64,000 bases of DNA, taken from positions 512,992 to 576,991 of the forward strand of contig JALCMW010000001.1 of NCBI GenBank assembly GCA_022648685.1. The letters run 5' to 3'. The stretch is from Bacteroidales bacterium (GTDB lineage: Bacteria > Bacteroidota > Bacteroidia > Bacteroidales > UBA932). The number at the start of each line of letters is the position of its first letter. The stretch's first letter is position 1. The notes under the pieces were generated by a model that searched no databases, had not been told where the DNA came from, and worked only from the letters and a program-made list of their open reading frames with translations. The position numbers and the translations under genes are program-made. Below, piece after piece: positions 15,253 to 23,878 of the stretch.

Positions 15253-16698
15253 ATGTTTAATAAAGAAGTATATGTGAGGAGACGTAAGGTCCTCATCGAC
15301 AAAATGTCGGAAACAGCGCCGGAAGGCAATAGGGGAATAGTTTTGTTTTTGGGAAATGCCGAAGCCCCGGCCCAGTATAAGGATAATTGCTATAATTTCA
15401 GGCAAGACAGTTCCTGGCTCTATTTTTTCGGTATAGACAGGCCGTTGTATGCTGCCGTTATCGATCTTGACGACGGAAAAGAGACAGTCTTCTCCGATGA
15501 TGTGGAAATCGATGACATCATATGGATGGGACCCCAGGAGGCTGTGCGTACTATTGCTGAAAGTGTGGGAGTAGGTGCTTCGGCTCCGTATAATGCTGCT
15601 GCCGATGTTATTTCGTCCGCCCGCAGATCCGGAAGACCAGTGCATTTCCTGCCTCCTTCCCGATATTATAATACAATCAAACTGGCTTCCCTTACAGGCT
15701 GTACCCTTGATGCTGTCTCCGAGGTCGGTCCCGTTTCTTCCGGTGGTGGAATGCATGCCTCCCTGGAGCTTGTAAAGGCTGTGATAAGCATGCGTATAGT
15801 CAAAGAGGATTGCGAAATAGAAGAAATAGACAAGGCCGGGGCCATAGGTCAGGAAATGCATAATATGGCTCGCAATAATGTAAAACCGGGTGTGATGGAA
15901 CAGGAGGTGGTTGGCAAGATGGAGGGTGTCACCCTCGGCAAGGGCTGGGGAGTTTCTTTCCCTACGATCCTTTCACAACATGGGGAGACATTGCATAATC
16001 ATTTACACGACAAACTTATCGAACCGGGCAATCTGATGGTAATAGATGCCGGCGCGGAGAATAATATGCATTATGCTTCCGATTTCACCAGGACTTTGCC
16101 TACCGGCGGCAAGTTTACTAAAAAACAAAGGGAGATATATAGTATCGTATATGATTGCAACGAGTATGCTTTCTCGCTGATAAAGCCTGGCGTGTCATAT
16201 CGTTACGTCCATTTGTCCGTGGCTAAGAAAATGCTGGAGGAGTTGAGGGCGCTGGATATTGTTAGGGGGAATCTCGACAATATGGTGGAAGCCGGGGTCG
16301 CCGGACTGTTCATGCCTCATGGACTGGGACATAATATGGGACTTGATGTACATGATATGGAAGACCTAGGAGAAGATCTTGTCGGCTATGATCCGGACCA
16401 GAAACGGTCTTCCCAGCTGGGGTTGGGCAGTTTAAGGATGGCAAGAAAACTTGTTCCGGGCAATGTGATTACCGATGAACCGGGAATCTATTTCATACCG
16501 GCGTTGATAAATAAATGGAAAGCGGAAAAGGCAGACAAAGGTTATGTGAATTACCATCGTCTGGAGAGTTATTATAATTTCGGCGGAATCCGTCTGGAAG
16601 ATGATGTGCTTGTGACTCCGGATGGTGCAAGAAGGACAGGCCCTAACAGGTTGCCGATTACTCCCGATGACGTGGAAGCTGCCATGTCTGGAGAATAG
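15253..16698 (+). CDS. pepP: Xaa-Pro aminopeptidase (M24B), two-domain form
   Basis: A 481-residue metallopeptidase that removes N-terminal residues preceding proline. ATG 15253 is preferred to a TTG at 15145 because the family starts 'NKEVYVRRRKVLIDKM' and a promoter box lies between. An aminopeptidase P N-domain covers about 1-150; the pita-bread catalytic domain follows, with the dinuclear metal ligands visible as Asp in 'VIDAGAENNMHYASDFTRT', His in 'PHGLGHNMGLDVHD', Glu in 'ITDEPGIYF' and Glu in 'GGIRLEDDVLVT'. It is cytoplasmic. A second, three-domain M24 enzyme is encoded at 41968-43794. Confidence 0.9.
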   Translation: MFNKEVYVRRRKVLIDKMSETAPEGNRGIVLFLGNAEAPAQYKDNCYNFRQDSSWLYFFGIDRPLYAAVIDLDDGKETVFSDDVEIDDIIWMGPQEAVRTIAESVGVGASAPYNAAADVISSARRSGRPVHFLPPSRYYNTIKLASLTGCTLDAVSEVGPVSSGGGMHASLELVKAVISMRIVKEDCEIEEIDKAGAIGQEMHNMARNNVKPGVMEQEVVGKMEGVTLGKGWGVSFPTILSQHGETLHNHLHDKLIEPGNLMVIDAGAENNMHYASDFTRTLPTGGKFTKKQREIYSIVYDCNEYAFSLIKPGVSYRYVHLSVAKKMLEELRALDIVRGNLDNMVEAGVAGLFMPHGLGHNMGLDVHDMEDLGEDLVGYDPDQKRSSQLGLGSLRMARKLVPGNVITDEPGIYFIPALINKWKAEKADKGYVNYHRLESYYNFGGIRLEDDVLVTPDGARRTGPNRLPITPDDVEAAMSGE

Positions 16699-16716
16699 TA
16701 ATTCTTCGTTTTTCTA

Positions 16717-18201
16717 TCAGAAGTATTTCTTCTCTTCCCTGTAAAGGGCGATGAAAATGAACAGGAGTACGGTAAATGACCATAGGGAAGAGCCTCCGTA
16801 ACTGAGAAACGGAAGAGGGATTCCTATTACCGGTATGAGTCCTATCGTCATTCCTATATTAATGAAAAGATGCATGAATATGCAGCAGGCTACGCAGTAG
16901 CCGTATATCCTTGTAAACGGATCCCTGCTGCGTTCTGCATCCGATATGATCTCCCATATCATGAATATGTAGAGCAGAATTACGGCCGCACAGCCGATGA
17001 AGCCCCATTCTTCTCCTATGGTGCAGAAAATGAAGTCGGTGCTTTGCTCCGGCACAAATCCGTAGGATGTCTGGGTTCCGTTGAGGAATCCTTTGCCGGT
17101 CAGTCCTCCGGATCCTATGGCTATCATCGATTGATTGACGTTATAACCTACACCCGTCGGATCGTCTTTCATTCCCAGAAGAACTTCTATTCTTTTTCTT
17201 TGATGTTCCTGAAGGATATCATTGAAAATGAATTCGGTTGAGAAAATCAGCGCCAGGCCGCACAGGAACGACAATATGGAAGCCAGAATAAAGGAATTAC
17301 GGTTTTTGTATGCCTTGTAAATCAAAAATGGAATGCAAAGTACGATAATGCCTATAAGGAGATAAACAGGTTTTATGGATCCTGCGATCCTTTCCGCCGT
17401 TGAAATGACTGCTCCTGCAGCGGGAACTGCCGCTTCTGAGATTTGACCCCAGATATGCGGGATGAATGCAAGGAAGCATATAGATGCGGCTTCAATCAGG
17501 AAATTGGGAATGAAATTCCGGTAATTGGTTATATTGCAGAACCATATTACCCCGATAAGGACAAGAACCGCAGTGAACGGCGATGCTATCAATGTCAATA
17601 TAAACAATAGGATAGCCATGCCTATCATCATTATATACCAACCTGAAAGGCCTTCCCTGTATAACATGAAAATAAAGCCTACGTATACAAGGGCCGATCC
17701 TGTTTCGCTTTCCGCCAATATTACAAGCATCGGCAATCCAATGATGATTGCTGTGAGCAGAAAATTTCCGGGTTTCGTGATCTTGTAATTATTCCTGCTC
17801 ATTATCATGGCCAGCATCAGGGATGTGGAAATTTTAGAGATCTCAGCAGGCTGGAATCTTACGGGGCCGAATTCGAACCAGGATCTGGACCCTTTTACTT
17901 CGATGCCGAAGAATATAACGGCTACAAGCAGGGCCAGAACGAAAAGATACAAAGGGATTGGAACCGATTGCCAGAATCCCGGATTTATTGCGAAAAGGAT
18001 GACGGCAGCCAGTATGAATCCGGTAATGATCCATAAGGTTTGTTTTCCGCATCTGTATGACAGATCGAATATTGAGGCAGGCTCGGCAGAGTGTATGGAA
18101 GCGTATACGTTCACCCATCCGATTATGATAAGCACGAGATAGCAAATCACAAGTTTCCAGTCCACTGACTGTCCGAAATCTCTTTCATGCTGGTTTCTCA
18201 T
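16717..18201 (-). CDS. rodA: Rod shape-determining glycosyltransferase RodA (SEDS family)
   Basis: A 494-residue polytopic membrane protein of the FtsW/RodA/SpoVE family, a lipid II polymerase that works with PBP2 in lateral wall synthesis. Family signatures are 'SRSWFEFGPVRFQPAEISKI' near 105, 'KRIEVLLGMKDDPTGVGYNVNQSMIAIGSGGLTGKGFLNGTQ' spread over 335-380, 'VPEQSTDFIFCTIGEEWG' near 385 and the C-terminal 'PLPFLSYGGSS'. It is somewhat longer than Gram-negative RodA because of an extra hydrophobic region around 230-300. It is the last gene of the mreBCD-mrdA-rodA operon, 3 bases after mrdA. Confidence 0.92.
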   Translation of the reverse strand: MRNQHERDFGQSVDWKLVICYLVLIIIGWVNVYASIHSAEPASIFDLSYRCGKQTLWIITGFILAAVILFAINPGFWQSVPIPLYLFVLALLVAVIFFGIEVKGSRSWFEFGPVRFQPAEISKISTSLMLAMIMSRNNYKITKPGNFLLTAIIIGLPMLVILAESETGSALVYVGFIFMLYREGLSGWYIMMIGMAILLFILTLIASPFTAVLVLIGVIWFCNITNYRNFIPNFLIEAASICFLAFIPHIWGQISEAAVPAAGAVISTAERIAGSIKPVYLLIGIIVLCIPFLIYKAYKNRNSFILASILSFLCGLALIFSTEFIFNDILQEHQRKRIEVLLGMKDDPTGVGYNVNQSMIAIGSGGLTGKGFLNGTQTSYGFVPEQSTDFIFCTIGEEWGFIGCAAVILLYIFMIWEIISDAERSRDPFTRIYGYCVACCIFMHLFINIGMTIGLIPVIGIPLPFLSYGGSSLWSFTVLLFIFIALYREEKKYF

Positions 18202-18204
18202 ATC

Positions 18205-20070
18205 CTACTTTGTTTTTACATTAGGCATCAGATTCCCCTGCATTACCCTTTCTTCCAAGGGCTTGCGCTCTTCGCTTATTTTCCCTTCCAGATACTTCTC
18301 GACCATCAGTGAAGCGATAGGGCAGGCCCACGTGGCTCCGAATCCCGCGTTTTCAATATAAGCTGCTATGGCGATCTTCGGATTTTCCCTGGGAGCAAAG
18401 CAGATGAATACCGAGTTGTCAGCTCCGTGAGGGTTTTGTGCCGTTCCTGTTTTTCCGCAAATGTCGAGTCCGGGAACCGCGGCGATGCTTGCCGTTCCCC
18501 CCGATCCGAATCCGCTGTTTACCGCACGCCACATTCCGTTGATAACTTTATGGAATTGGAGAGTATCTACTTTTGTATATTGTTTCTTGTAATATTTGGG
18601 CTCTATTTCCACTCCGTCTGATTTCTTGATGATATGCGGAATTATATAATATCCCCTGTTTGCTACCGTAGCACATAGATTCGCTATATGGAGAGGTGTC
18701 ACACCTATTTCCCCCTGGCCGATGGAAAGGGATATAATAGTTGTGAATTTCCATCTGTTTTTTCCGTAAAGTTTGTCATAATATTCCGAGGTGGGTATAT
18801 TGCCTCCCAATTCTGAAGGAAAGTCACTTCCGAGTTTTTTGCCGAATCCGAAACTTTCCACGTAATCATGCCATTTGTCGAAAGCGTCATCAATAGTCCT
18901 GTATTCCTTGTTTTCCATTATGGATTTGGTCACATAACAGAAATAGCTGTTGCATGACATCATTATGGCTTCTTCAAAATCGAGAGGGGAGCGATGGTTG
19001 TGGCAGCCGAGTTTGTGGCTTCCATATGCATAACCCTGATGGCAGGGGTATTCCATGTCCGGAGTCAATACCCCTTCCTGCAATCCGATAAGTCCGTTTA
19101 CCAGTTTGAATACGGAACCGGGAGGATAAGGCGCTTGTACCGCTCTGTTGAACATGGGTTTGTAAGGATCCTTTATTATTTCGTTATAGTGTTTTCCTAT
19201 GTCGGCCAAGACATTGACGTCTATGCAGGGACTGGAAACCATAGCCAGAATTTCTCCTGTAGAAGGTTCTATCGCTACGATGCTGCCGACTTTGTTTTTC
19301 ATCAGTTCCTGTCCGTATTGCTGCAGGTCGGCGTCGATAGTGGTTTTTATATCGTGTCCGGGAATGGCTTCTTTGTCCATTTCCCCGTTTTTATACCTTG
19401 TTTCTATCTGGTTGCGTGAATTCCTGAGATAGATGTGATAGCCGTTTTCCCCTTTAAGTTCCGATTCTCTGGCTGCTTCTATGCCAGTTTTTCCCGCATA
19501 GTCTCCCGGTTTGTATTCATCCGGATGCCGTTTGATATAATCGGCATCGACTTCAGAGACGTATCCCAGGAGGTTGCCTCCGGCATTTATCGGATAATCA
19601 CGTATGCTTCTTACCTGTCCCCGGAATCCCGGGAATTTATATTGTATTTCGGCAAATCGCATGTAGATTTCCGGCGGCAGCTGCTTTAGCATTACAACGG
19701 ATTGGTATCCTATCTTCCTTCGTTCTTTTGTGTATCCGGCCATCTTCTCTCTTATGAAGTCTGGTGGGATTTTCAAAGCTTCGGCCAATGCGAGTGTATC
19801 GAATTTCTGTACCTGCCTCGGAGTGACAAGTATATCATATGCGACTTTATTTCCTACAAGAATCTTTCCGTTGCGGTCGTAGATTATGCCCCTGGTTGGA
19901 TAAACGATATCATAAACCATCGAATTGTTTAACGCATCGATTTTGTATTTGTCATCTACTATCTGGATGACAAATAACTTGGTCAAAAGAATTGCGGCAA
20001 CCGTGATAAGACCGATAAGAAGTTTTTTCTCTTTGAATGATCTTTGTCTGTTTTCGTTATTTCCTGTCAT
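18205..20070 (-). CDS. mrdA: Penicillin-binding protein 2 (peptidoglycan transpeptidase)
   Basis: A 621-residue class B PBP with one N-terminal membrane anchor (residues 15-35), a dimerisation domain, and a transpeptidase domain. Active-site motifs are SxxK in 'PPGSVFKLV' near 316, SxN in 'MSCNSYF' near 370 and KTG in 'CGKTGTAQNPHG' near 545. It crosslinks the lateral wall with RodA. Its start overlaps the end of mreD by 14 bases and rodA follows closely, so translation is likely coupled. Confidence 0.92.
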   Translation of the reverse strand: MTGNNENRQRSFKEKKLLIGLITVAAILLTKLFVIQIVDDKYKIDALNNSMVYDIVYPTRGIIYDRNGKILVGNKVAYDILVTPRQVQKFDTLALAEALKIPPDFIREKMAGYTKERRKIGYQSVVMLKQLPPEIYMRFAEIQYKFPGFRGQVRSIRDYPINAGGNLLGYVSEVDADYIKRHPDEYKPGDYAGKTGIEAARESELKGENGYHIYLRNSRNQIETRYKNGEMDKEAIPGHDIKTTIDADLQQYGQELMKNKVGSIVAIEPSTGEILAMVSSPCIDVNVLADIGKHYNEIIKDPYKPMFNRAVQAPYPPGSVFKLVNGLIGLQEGVLTPDMEYPCHQGYAYGSHKLGCHNHRSPLDFEEAIMMSCNSYFCYVTKSIMENKEYRTIDDAFDKWHDYVESFGFGKKLGSDFPSELGGNIPTSEYYDKLYGKNRWKFTTIISLSIGQGEIGVTPLHIANLCATVANRGYYIIPHIIKKSDGVEIEPKYYKKQYTKVDTLQFHKVINGMWRAVNSGFGSGGTASIAAVPGLDICGKTGTAQNPHGADNSVFICFAPRENPKIAIAAYIENAGFGATWACPIASLMVEKYLEGKISEERKPLEERVMQGNLMPNVKTK

Positions 20071-20569
20071 CGGACGCTATGATATCTACGATCAGCAAAG
20101 ATAGTAAATAACCTGATAGAAGCGAAAGGAAGAATCTTATTGCATTGAATAATAAAGGCCTCGTTCCGGCCCCGTCTGCATAGATGTAAATCAAGAGGAA
20201 TACGGATTGCACAACCAGGATGGCGAAAGATACTTTTCCGTAACCGAATTTCCTTATGGAAATATTGTCTTTTCTTTCGAAAAGTTCGTTCCCGAAAATC
20301 AGATTTATCATGCTTTTCCTTATAAAGGCCACAGGTACCAGTGATAATGTATTTATGCCTAGCATTCCTTCCGAAAGCGCATCCACTGCAAGTCCGGTTG
20401 CGAAAGCTATCAGCATTGCAGGGACAGTGCCTATTTTTGTGGGAAGACAAAGTATGATGACGGGCAGGATAGACAGCATTATATATGCCGAAAGATGGAA
20501 GTAGTTGCAGATAAGAATCTGAACGACCACCATCAACAGATATATTATTATAAAATTATGCCGTCTCAT
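20057..20569 (-). CDS. mreD: Rod shape-determining protein MreD
   Basis: A 170-residue membrane protein with about five hydrophobic segments. MreD sequences diverge strongly; the call rests on length, topology and position between mreC and mrdA. It overlaps mreC by 4 bases and mrdA by 14. Features include 'LIAFATGLAVDALSEGMLGINTLSLV' over 50-80, the typical 'G-D-x-L...G-L' MreD pattern, here with Ala for the first Gly. It bridges MreC to the rest of the elongasome. Confidence 0.8.
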   Translation of the reverse strand: MRRHNFIIIYLLMVVVQILICNYFHLSAYIMLSILPVIILCLPTKIGTVPAMLIAFATGLAVDALSEGMLGINTLSLVPVAFIRKSMINLIFGNELFERKDNISIRKFGYGKVSFAILVVQSVFLLIYIYADGAGTRPLLFNAIRFFLSLLSGYLLSLLIVDIIASDDRK

Positions 20570-21414
20570 TTTTTTTCAGCCCCTGCGCCGTTTTCTTTTT
20601 GTTCCAATTCTTCGATTTCGTGCGTTCCCGTATTTCTGACTACCGAAACATATCTTAAAGAAGAAAAATCCTGGAAAAGCTTTATCTTGATTTCGTAAGT
20701 TGCTCCGTTCATTATTCTTGACGATACTATTTCACCCAGAGGAATATCCGACGGGAATATGGATGAAAAGCCGCTTGAATATACCGTGTCTCCCGGATTG
20801 AATTTGTATTGCAAAGGGATCTCTTTCAAGATTGCCCCGTTGCTTGTTTTCCCGTTCCAGATCAGAGGCCCGATCGGTCCCTGTTTCCCTATTCTTGAAC
20901 TGATCGTTATTTCCGAATTCATGAAGGAAAAGGCATAGGAATATTTTTTACCTACGGCGTCGATTATTCCGATTATCCCGTTTTTTGTTATTATTCCTGA
21001 TTTGGGGCGTATTCCGTCCTCCGAACCTTTTCCGATGATTATGTAATTATGCTGTTTGTTCCTGCTGATTTTGACTATTGAAGCGGGAATATATTCGAAT
21101 CCGTCTACCTTTTCGATTGATGAAGCTGTTGCTCCGGCATATGATGAATCTGAGGCGTATTCGTATTTTCTTATTTGTTGTTCAAGCAAAAAGTTGGCAT
21201 TCGCCAATTCGTCATTTTCCTTGCCGAGTGACAGATATCTTCTCATTGCTTCCGATCCTCCCCATGCCTTGGCCATGAAAGTATGTATGCCTTCATTGAC
21301 TTTTATTCCCTGGAGAGTGTCGTTATTGCCCAGAATATGCATGGCAACGATTTCCAGGATTATGAAAACCGCTGCATTTGCCAAAGTCGATATTATCTTG
21401 CTTTTGCCATGCAT
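20566..21414 (-). CDS. mreC: Rod shape-determining protein MreC
   Basis: A 282-residue bitopic protein: short cytoplasmic start, one transmembrane helix (about 10-28), a coiled-coil segment (60-90), then the beta-barrel periplasmic domain with 'IIGKGSEDGIRPKSGIITKNGIIGII' near 125-150 and 'VYSSGFSSIFPSDIPLGEI' near 220, both typical. MreC stimulates PBP2 in the elongasome. The ATG overlaps the mreB stop as TAATG. The lysine- and glutamate-rich tail is unremarkable. Confidence 0.88.
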   Translation of the reverse strand: MHGKSKIISTLANAAVFIILEIVAMHILGNNDTLQGIKVNEGIHTFMAKAWGGSEAMRRYLSLGKENDELANANFLLEQQIRKYEYASDSSYAGATASSIEKVDGFEYIPASIVKISRNKQHNYIIIGKGSEDGIRPKSGIITKNGIIGIIDAVGKKYSYAFSFMNSEITISSRIGKQGPIGPLIWNGKTSNGAILKEIPLQYKFNPGDTVYSSGFSSIFPSDIPLGEIVSSRIMNGATYEIKIKLFQDFSSLRYVSVVRNTGTHEIEELEQKENGAGAEKK

Positions 21415-22436
21415 TATTTCATAAGGAAGGAATAATTGGATGTGTTTTTGAGTGCTATGCAGGTTCCTCTGGCGACCGCCCTGAGCGGATCTTCCGCTAT
21501 ATAGAAAGGAATGTTGACTTTTTCCGACAACCGTCTGTCAAGACCCCTCAACAATGCGCCGCCGCCTGACAGGAATATACCGTTTTCCACGATATCGGAA
21601 TATAATTCAGGTGGGGTCTGTTCGAGTACATGCAGAATGGACGATTCTATTTTCGCTATCGATTTGTCAAGGCAATGGGCAATCTCCTGATATGTGATGG
21701 TTGCATCCACGGGATGGGCGGTCATTAGGTTAGGTCCTCTGACTACAAAAGGTTCCGGTTCATTGTCTATTTCCGGCAAAACCGCACCTACGGCAATCTT
21801 GATCTTCTCTGCCGTTATTTCTCCTACCTTGATGTTGTGTTGCTGTTTCAGGTAATATTGTATGTCGCTTGTGAATACATCCCCTGCTGTGCGGATACTG
21901 TCCTGCTGGACTATACCGCCAAGGGAAATCACCGCGATCTCAGTCGTTCCGCCTCCGATGTCCACGACCATATTGCCTTTAGGGGCTTCCACGTCAAGTC
22001 CTATTCCCAATGCGGCCGCCATAGGTTCGTAAATCAAGTACACATCACGACCTCCGGCATGTTCCGAAGAGTCCCTGACGGCGCGGATTTCCACCTCCGT
22101 ACTTCCCGAAGGTATACCTACGACGATTTTAAGATTAGGGGCGAAAAGAGCTCTGTGTTTGCTGTTCACCTGCTTTATAAAGCCGCGTATCATCATTTCG
22201 GCTGCATTGAAATCGGCAATGACTCCGTCTCTCAGCGGACGGATCGTCTTGATTCCGGGATTCACCCTTTCGTGCATCAGTTTCGCTTTCTGTCCGAGAG
22301 CGATACATTTTCCTGTATTGTTATCTATAGCGACAATGCTTGGCTCGTCGAGAGCGATTTCGTCGTTTTGGAAAATCACTGTGTTCGCCGTACCCAAGTC
22401 CATCGCAAGTTCTTGTGTCAAAAATGAAAACGCCAT
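21414..22436 (-). CDS. mreB: Actin-like cell-shape protein MreB
   Basis: A 340-residue bacterial actin. It has the phosphate 1 loop 'MDLGTANTVIF' near 12, 'GIPSGSTEVEIRAVRDSS' near 107, 'EPMAAALGIGLDVEAPKGNMVVDIGGGTTEIAVISLGG' over 135-172 and 'LSGGGALLRGLDRRLSE' near 288. It polymerises with ATP under the membrane and positions the elongasome. It is the first gene of the five-gene operon; ispD is divergent 74 bases away. Confidence 0.95.
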   Translation of the reverse strand: MAFSFLTQELAMDLGTANTVIFQNDEIALDEPSIVAIDNNTGKCIALGQKAKLMHERVNPGIKTIRPLRDGVIADFNAAEMMIRGFIKQVNSKHRALFAPNLKIVVGIPSGSTEVEIRAVRDSSEHAGGRDVYLIYEPMAAALGIGLDVEAPKGNMVVDIGGGTTEIAVISLGGIVQQDSIRTAGDVFTSDIQYYLKQQHNIKVGEITAEKIKIAVGAVLPEIDNEPEPFVVRGPNLMTAHPVDATITYQEIAHCLDKSIAKIESSILHVLEQTPPELYSDIVENGIFLSGGGALLRGLDRRLSEKVNIPFYIAEDPLRAVARGTCIALKNTSNYSFLMK

Positions 22437-22483
22437 ATTGTCAAACTTTCAATTATTAACTCGTAAAAATACAAAAAAAAACT

Positions 22484-22491
22484 TAGATTTG
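22484..22491 (+). promoter_or_regulatory. -7 box upstream of ispD
   Basis: TAGATTTG matches TAnnTTTG, ending 19 bases before the ispD ATG in the divergent mreB-ispD gap. No clear -33 element. Confidence 0.4.
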
Positions 22492-22510
22492 TCGAATAAT
22501 CGGTGTTATT

Positions 22511-23227
22511 ATGGGTAGGAAAATATTTTTGATAGCAATGGCTGCCGGCCGCGGCACAAGGATGGGGGGTCCTTTGCCAAAGCAATTCATGAAAATCGGG
22601 GGGGAACCGATTCTTCGGCGTTCGATCGAAAAATTCATAAAGGCATGTCCGGATGTTACGGTTGTTACCGTACTTCCGAAAGAATATATTCCCTCATGGA
22701 AAAATTATTGCTATACTTCAGGTTTTTCCTATCCCCAGATAATAGTCCAAGGCGGGATTACAAGATTCCATTCGGTAAAGAATGCGTTGGCCAAAATTCC
22801 TGACGGTGCCATAGTTGCCATTCATGATGGCGTGAGACCTTTGGTTTCATGCGGCATGATTAAAAATATGGTTCTCGAAATGGATGAATGCCGTGCCCTT
22901 ATCCCGGTCATTCCGGTGGTAGATACTGTGAAGGTCCTGAATACCTGTTCTGATGAAACCGGACGTAAAAAGCTTGTTACCGCAAACGGGGAAAGTGCCG
23001 ACCGGTCCAGGCTGTATTGCTCCCAGACTCCGCAGATGTTCTATTCCGAGGATATCAAAGCTGCGTATTCTTCCGCTTATGACATAACTTTTACGGATGA
23101 CGCTTCGGTGGCACAAAAAAATAATATTATACTTTCCTATATTATCGGAGAAAAGTATAATATCAAGATAACTACCCGTGAGGATTTGCTGATGGCCGAG
23201 GCTTTGCTGCAGCACACAGTAGATTAG
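22511..23227 (+). CDS. ispD: 2-C-methyl-D-erythritol 4-phosphate cytidylyltransferase
   Basis: A 238-residue nucleotidyltransferase of the non-mevalonate isoprenoid pathway; it joins CTP and methylerythritol phosphate. Motifs are 'AAGRGTRMGGPLPKQF' near 11, 'GGITRFHSVKNAL' near 78, 'IHDGVRPLVS' near 103, 'TVKVLN' near 137 and 'TDDASVAQ' near 195. Length is normal for IspD without an IspF fusion. It stands alone, convergent with the Lrp-type regulator. Confidence 0.92.
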   Translation: MGRKIFLIAMAAGRGTRMGGPLPKQFMKIGGEPILRRSIEKFIKACPDVTVVTVLPKEYIPSWKNYCYTSGFSYPQIIVQGGITRFHSVKNALAKIPDGAIVAIHDGVRPLVSCGMIKNMVLEMDECRALIPVIPVVDTVKVLNTCSDETGRKKLVTANGESADRSRLYCSQTPQMFYSEDIKAAYSSAYDITFTDDASVAQKNNIILSYIIGEKYNIKITTREDLLMAEALLQHTVD

Positions 23228-23250
23228 ACTTCGTCTTGACCGTCAGGAGA

Positions 23251-23754
23251 TTAGATCTCGTCTTTGCTGTCCGAGTATCTGGTGTTTTCGTATCCTTTGA
23301 CCCAAACCTGACGTTCGAAAGCTTCGTCCAGTGAAATCATTGTGTTAGTTGCCATTACATAAGGAATCTTTTGTATCCTGTTCAGTATGACTTCCATAAG
23401 GTGATCGTTGTCGAAACAGTATACTTTCACCAGAATCGCCGTCTGTCCTGTAACAAAATGACATTCCACGATTTCCGATATCCTTTTCAATGCCGCTGTC
23501 ACTTCCGGATACTTATTCGCTTCGGAAAGCGTCACACCTATATATGCACATACATTCAATCCCAAAGCCTGTGGCTTGACCAAAAGACGGGATCCAGTGA
23601 TTACTCCGTTATTCTCCAGCTTTTTTACTCTTTGGTGAATAGCGGCCCCGGAAACGCCACACTCTCTGGCTATTTCCAAAAACGGCATTCTGGCATTCTT
23701 TACCAAGAAAGACAGAATTTTTTGATCTATTTGATCAATGTGATAATTTGCCAT
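23251..23754 (-). CDS. Lrp/AsnC family transcriptional regulator
   Basis: A 167-residue regulator with an N-terminal winged helix-turn-helix (residues 5-60, 'IDQKILSFLVKNARMPFLEI' then 'CGVSGAAIHQRVKKLENNGVI') and a C-terminal RAM effector domain (70-150). Such proteins sense amino acids and form octamers. The regulated genes cannot be inferred: it lies between ispD and topA with no metabolic neighbour. Confidence 0.9.
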   Translation of the reverse strand: MANYHIDQIDQKILSFLVKNARMPFLEIARECGVSGAAIHQRVKKLENNGVITGSRLLVKPQALGLNVCAYIGVTLSEANKYPEVTAALKRISEIVECHFVTGQTAILVKVYCFDNDHLMEVILNRIQKIPYVMATNTMISLDEAFERQVWVKGYENTRYSDSKDEI

Positions 23755-23878
23755 GGTTTCCGACTTTTATGTTTTTATATTATATCGCTAAAATACGGAT
23801 TTTTACTAAAAAAATAAAATTTTCTTAATTTTTTAAAGATATCCGCCTCTTTTATGAAAATAACTTACGGCAACATGG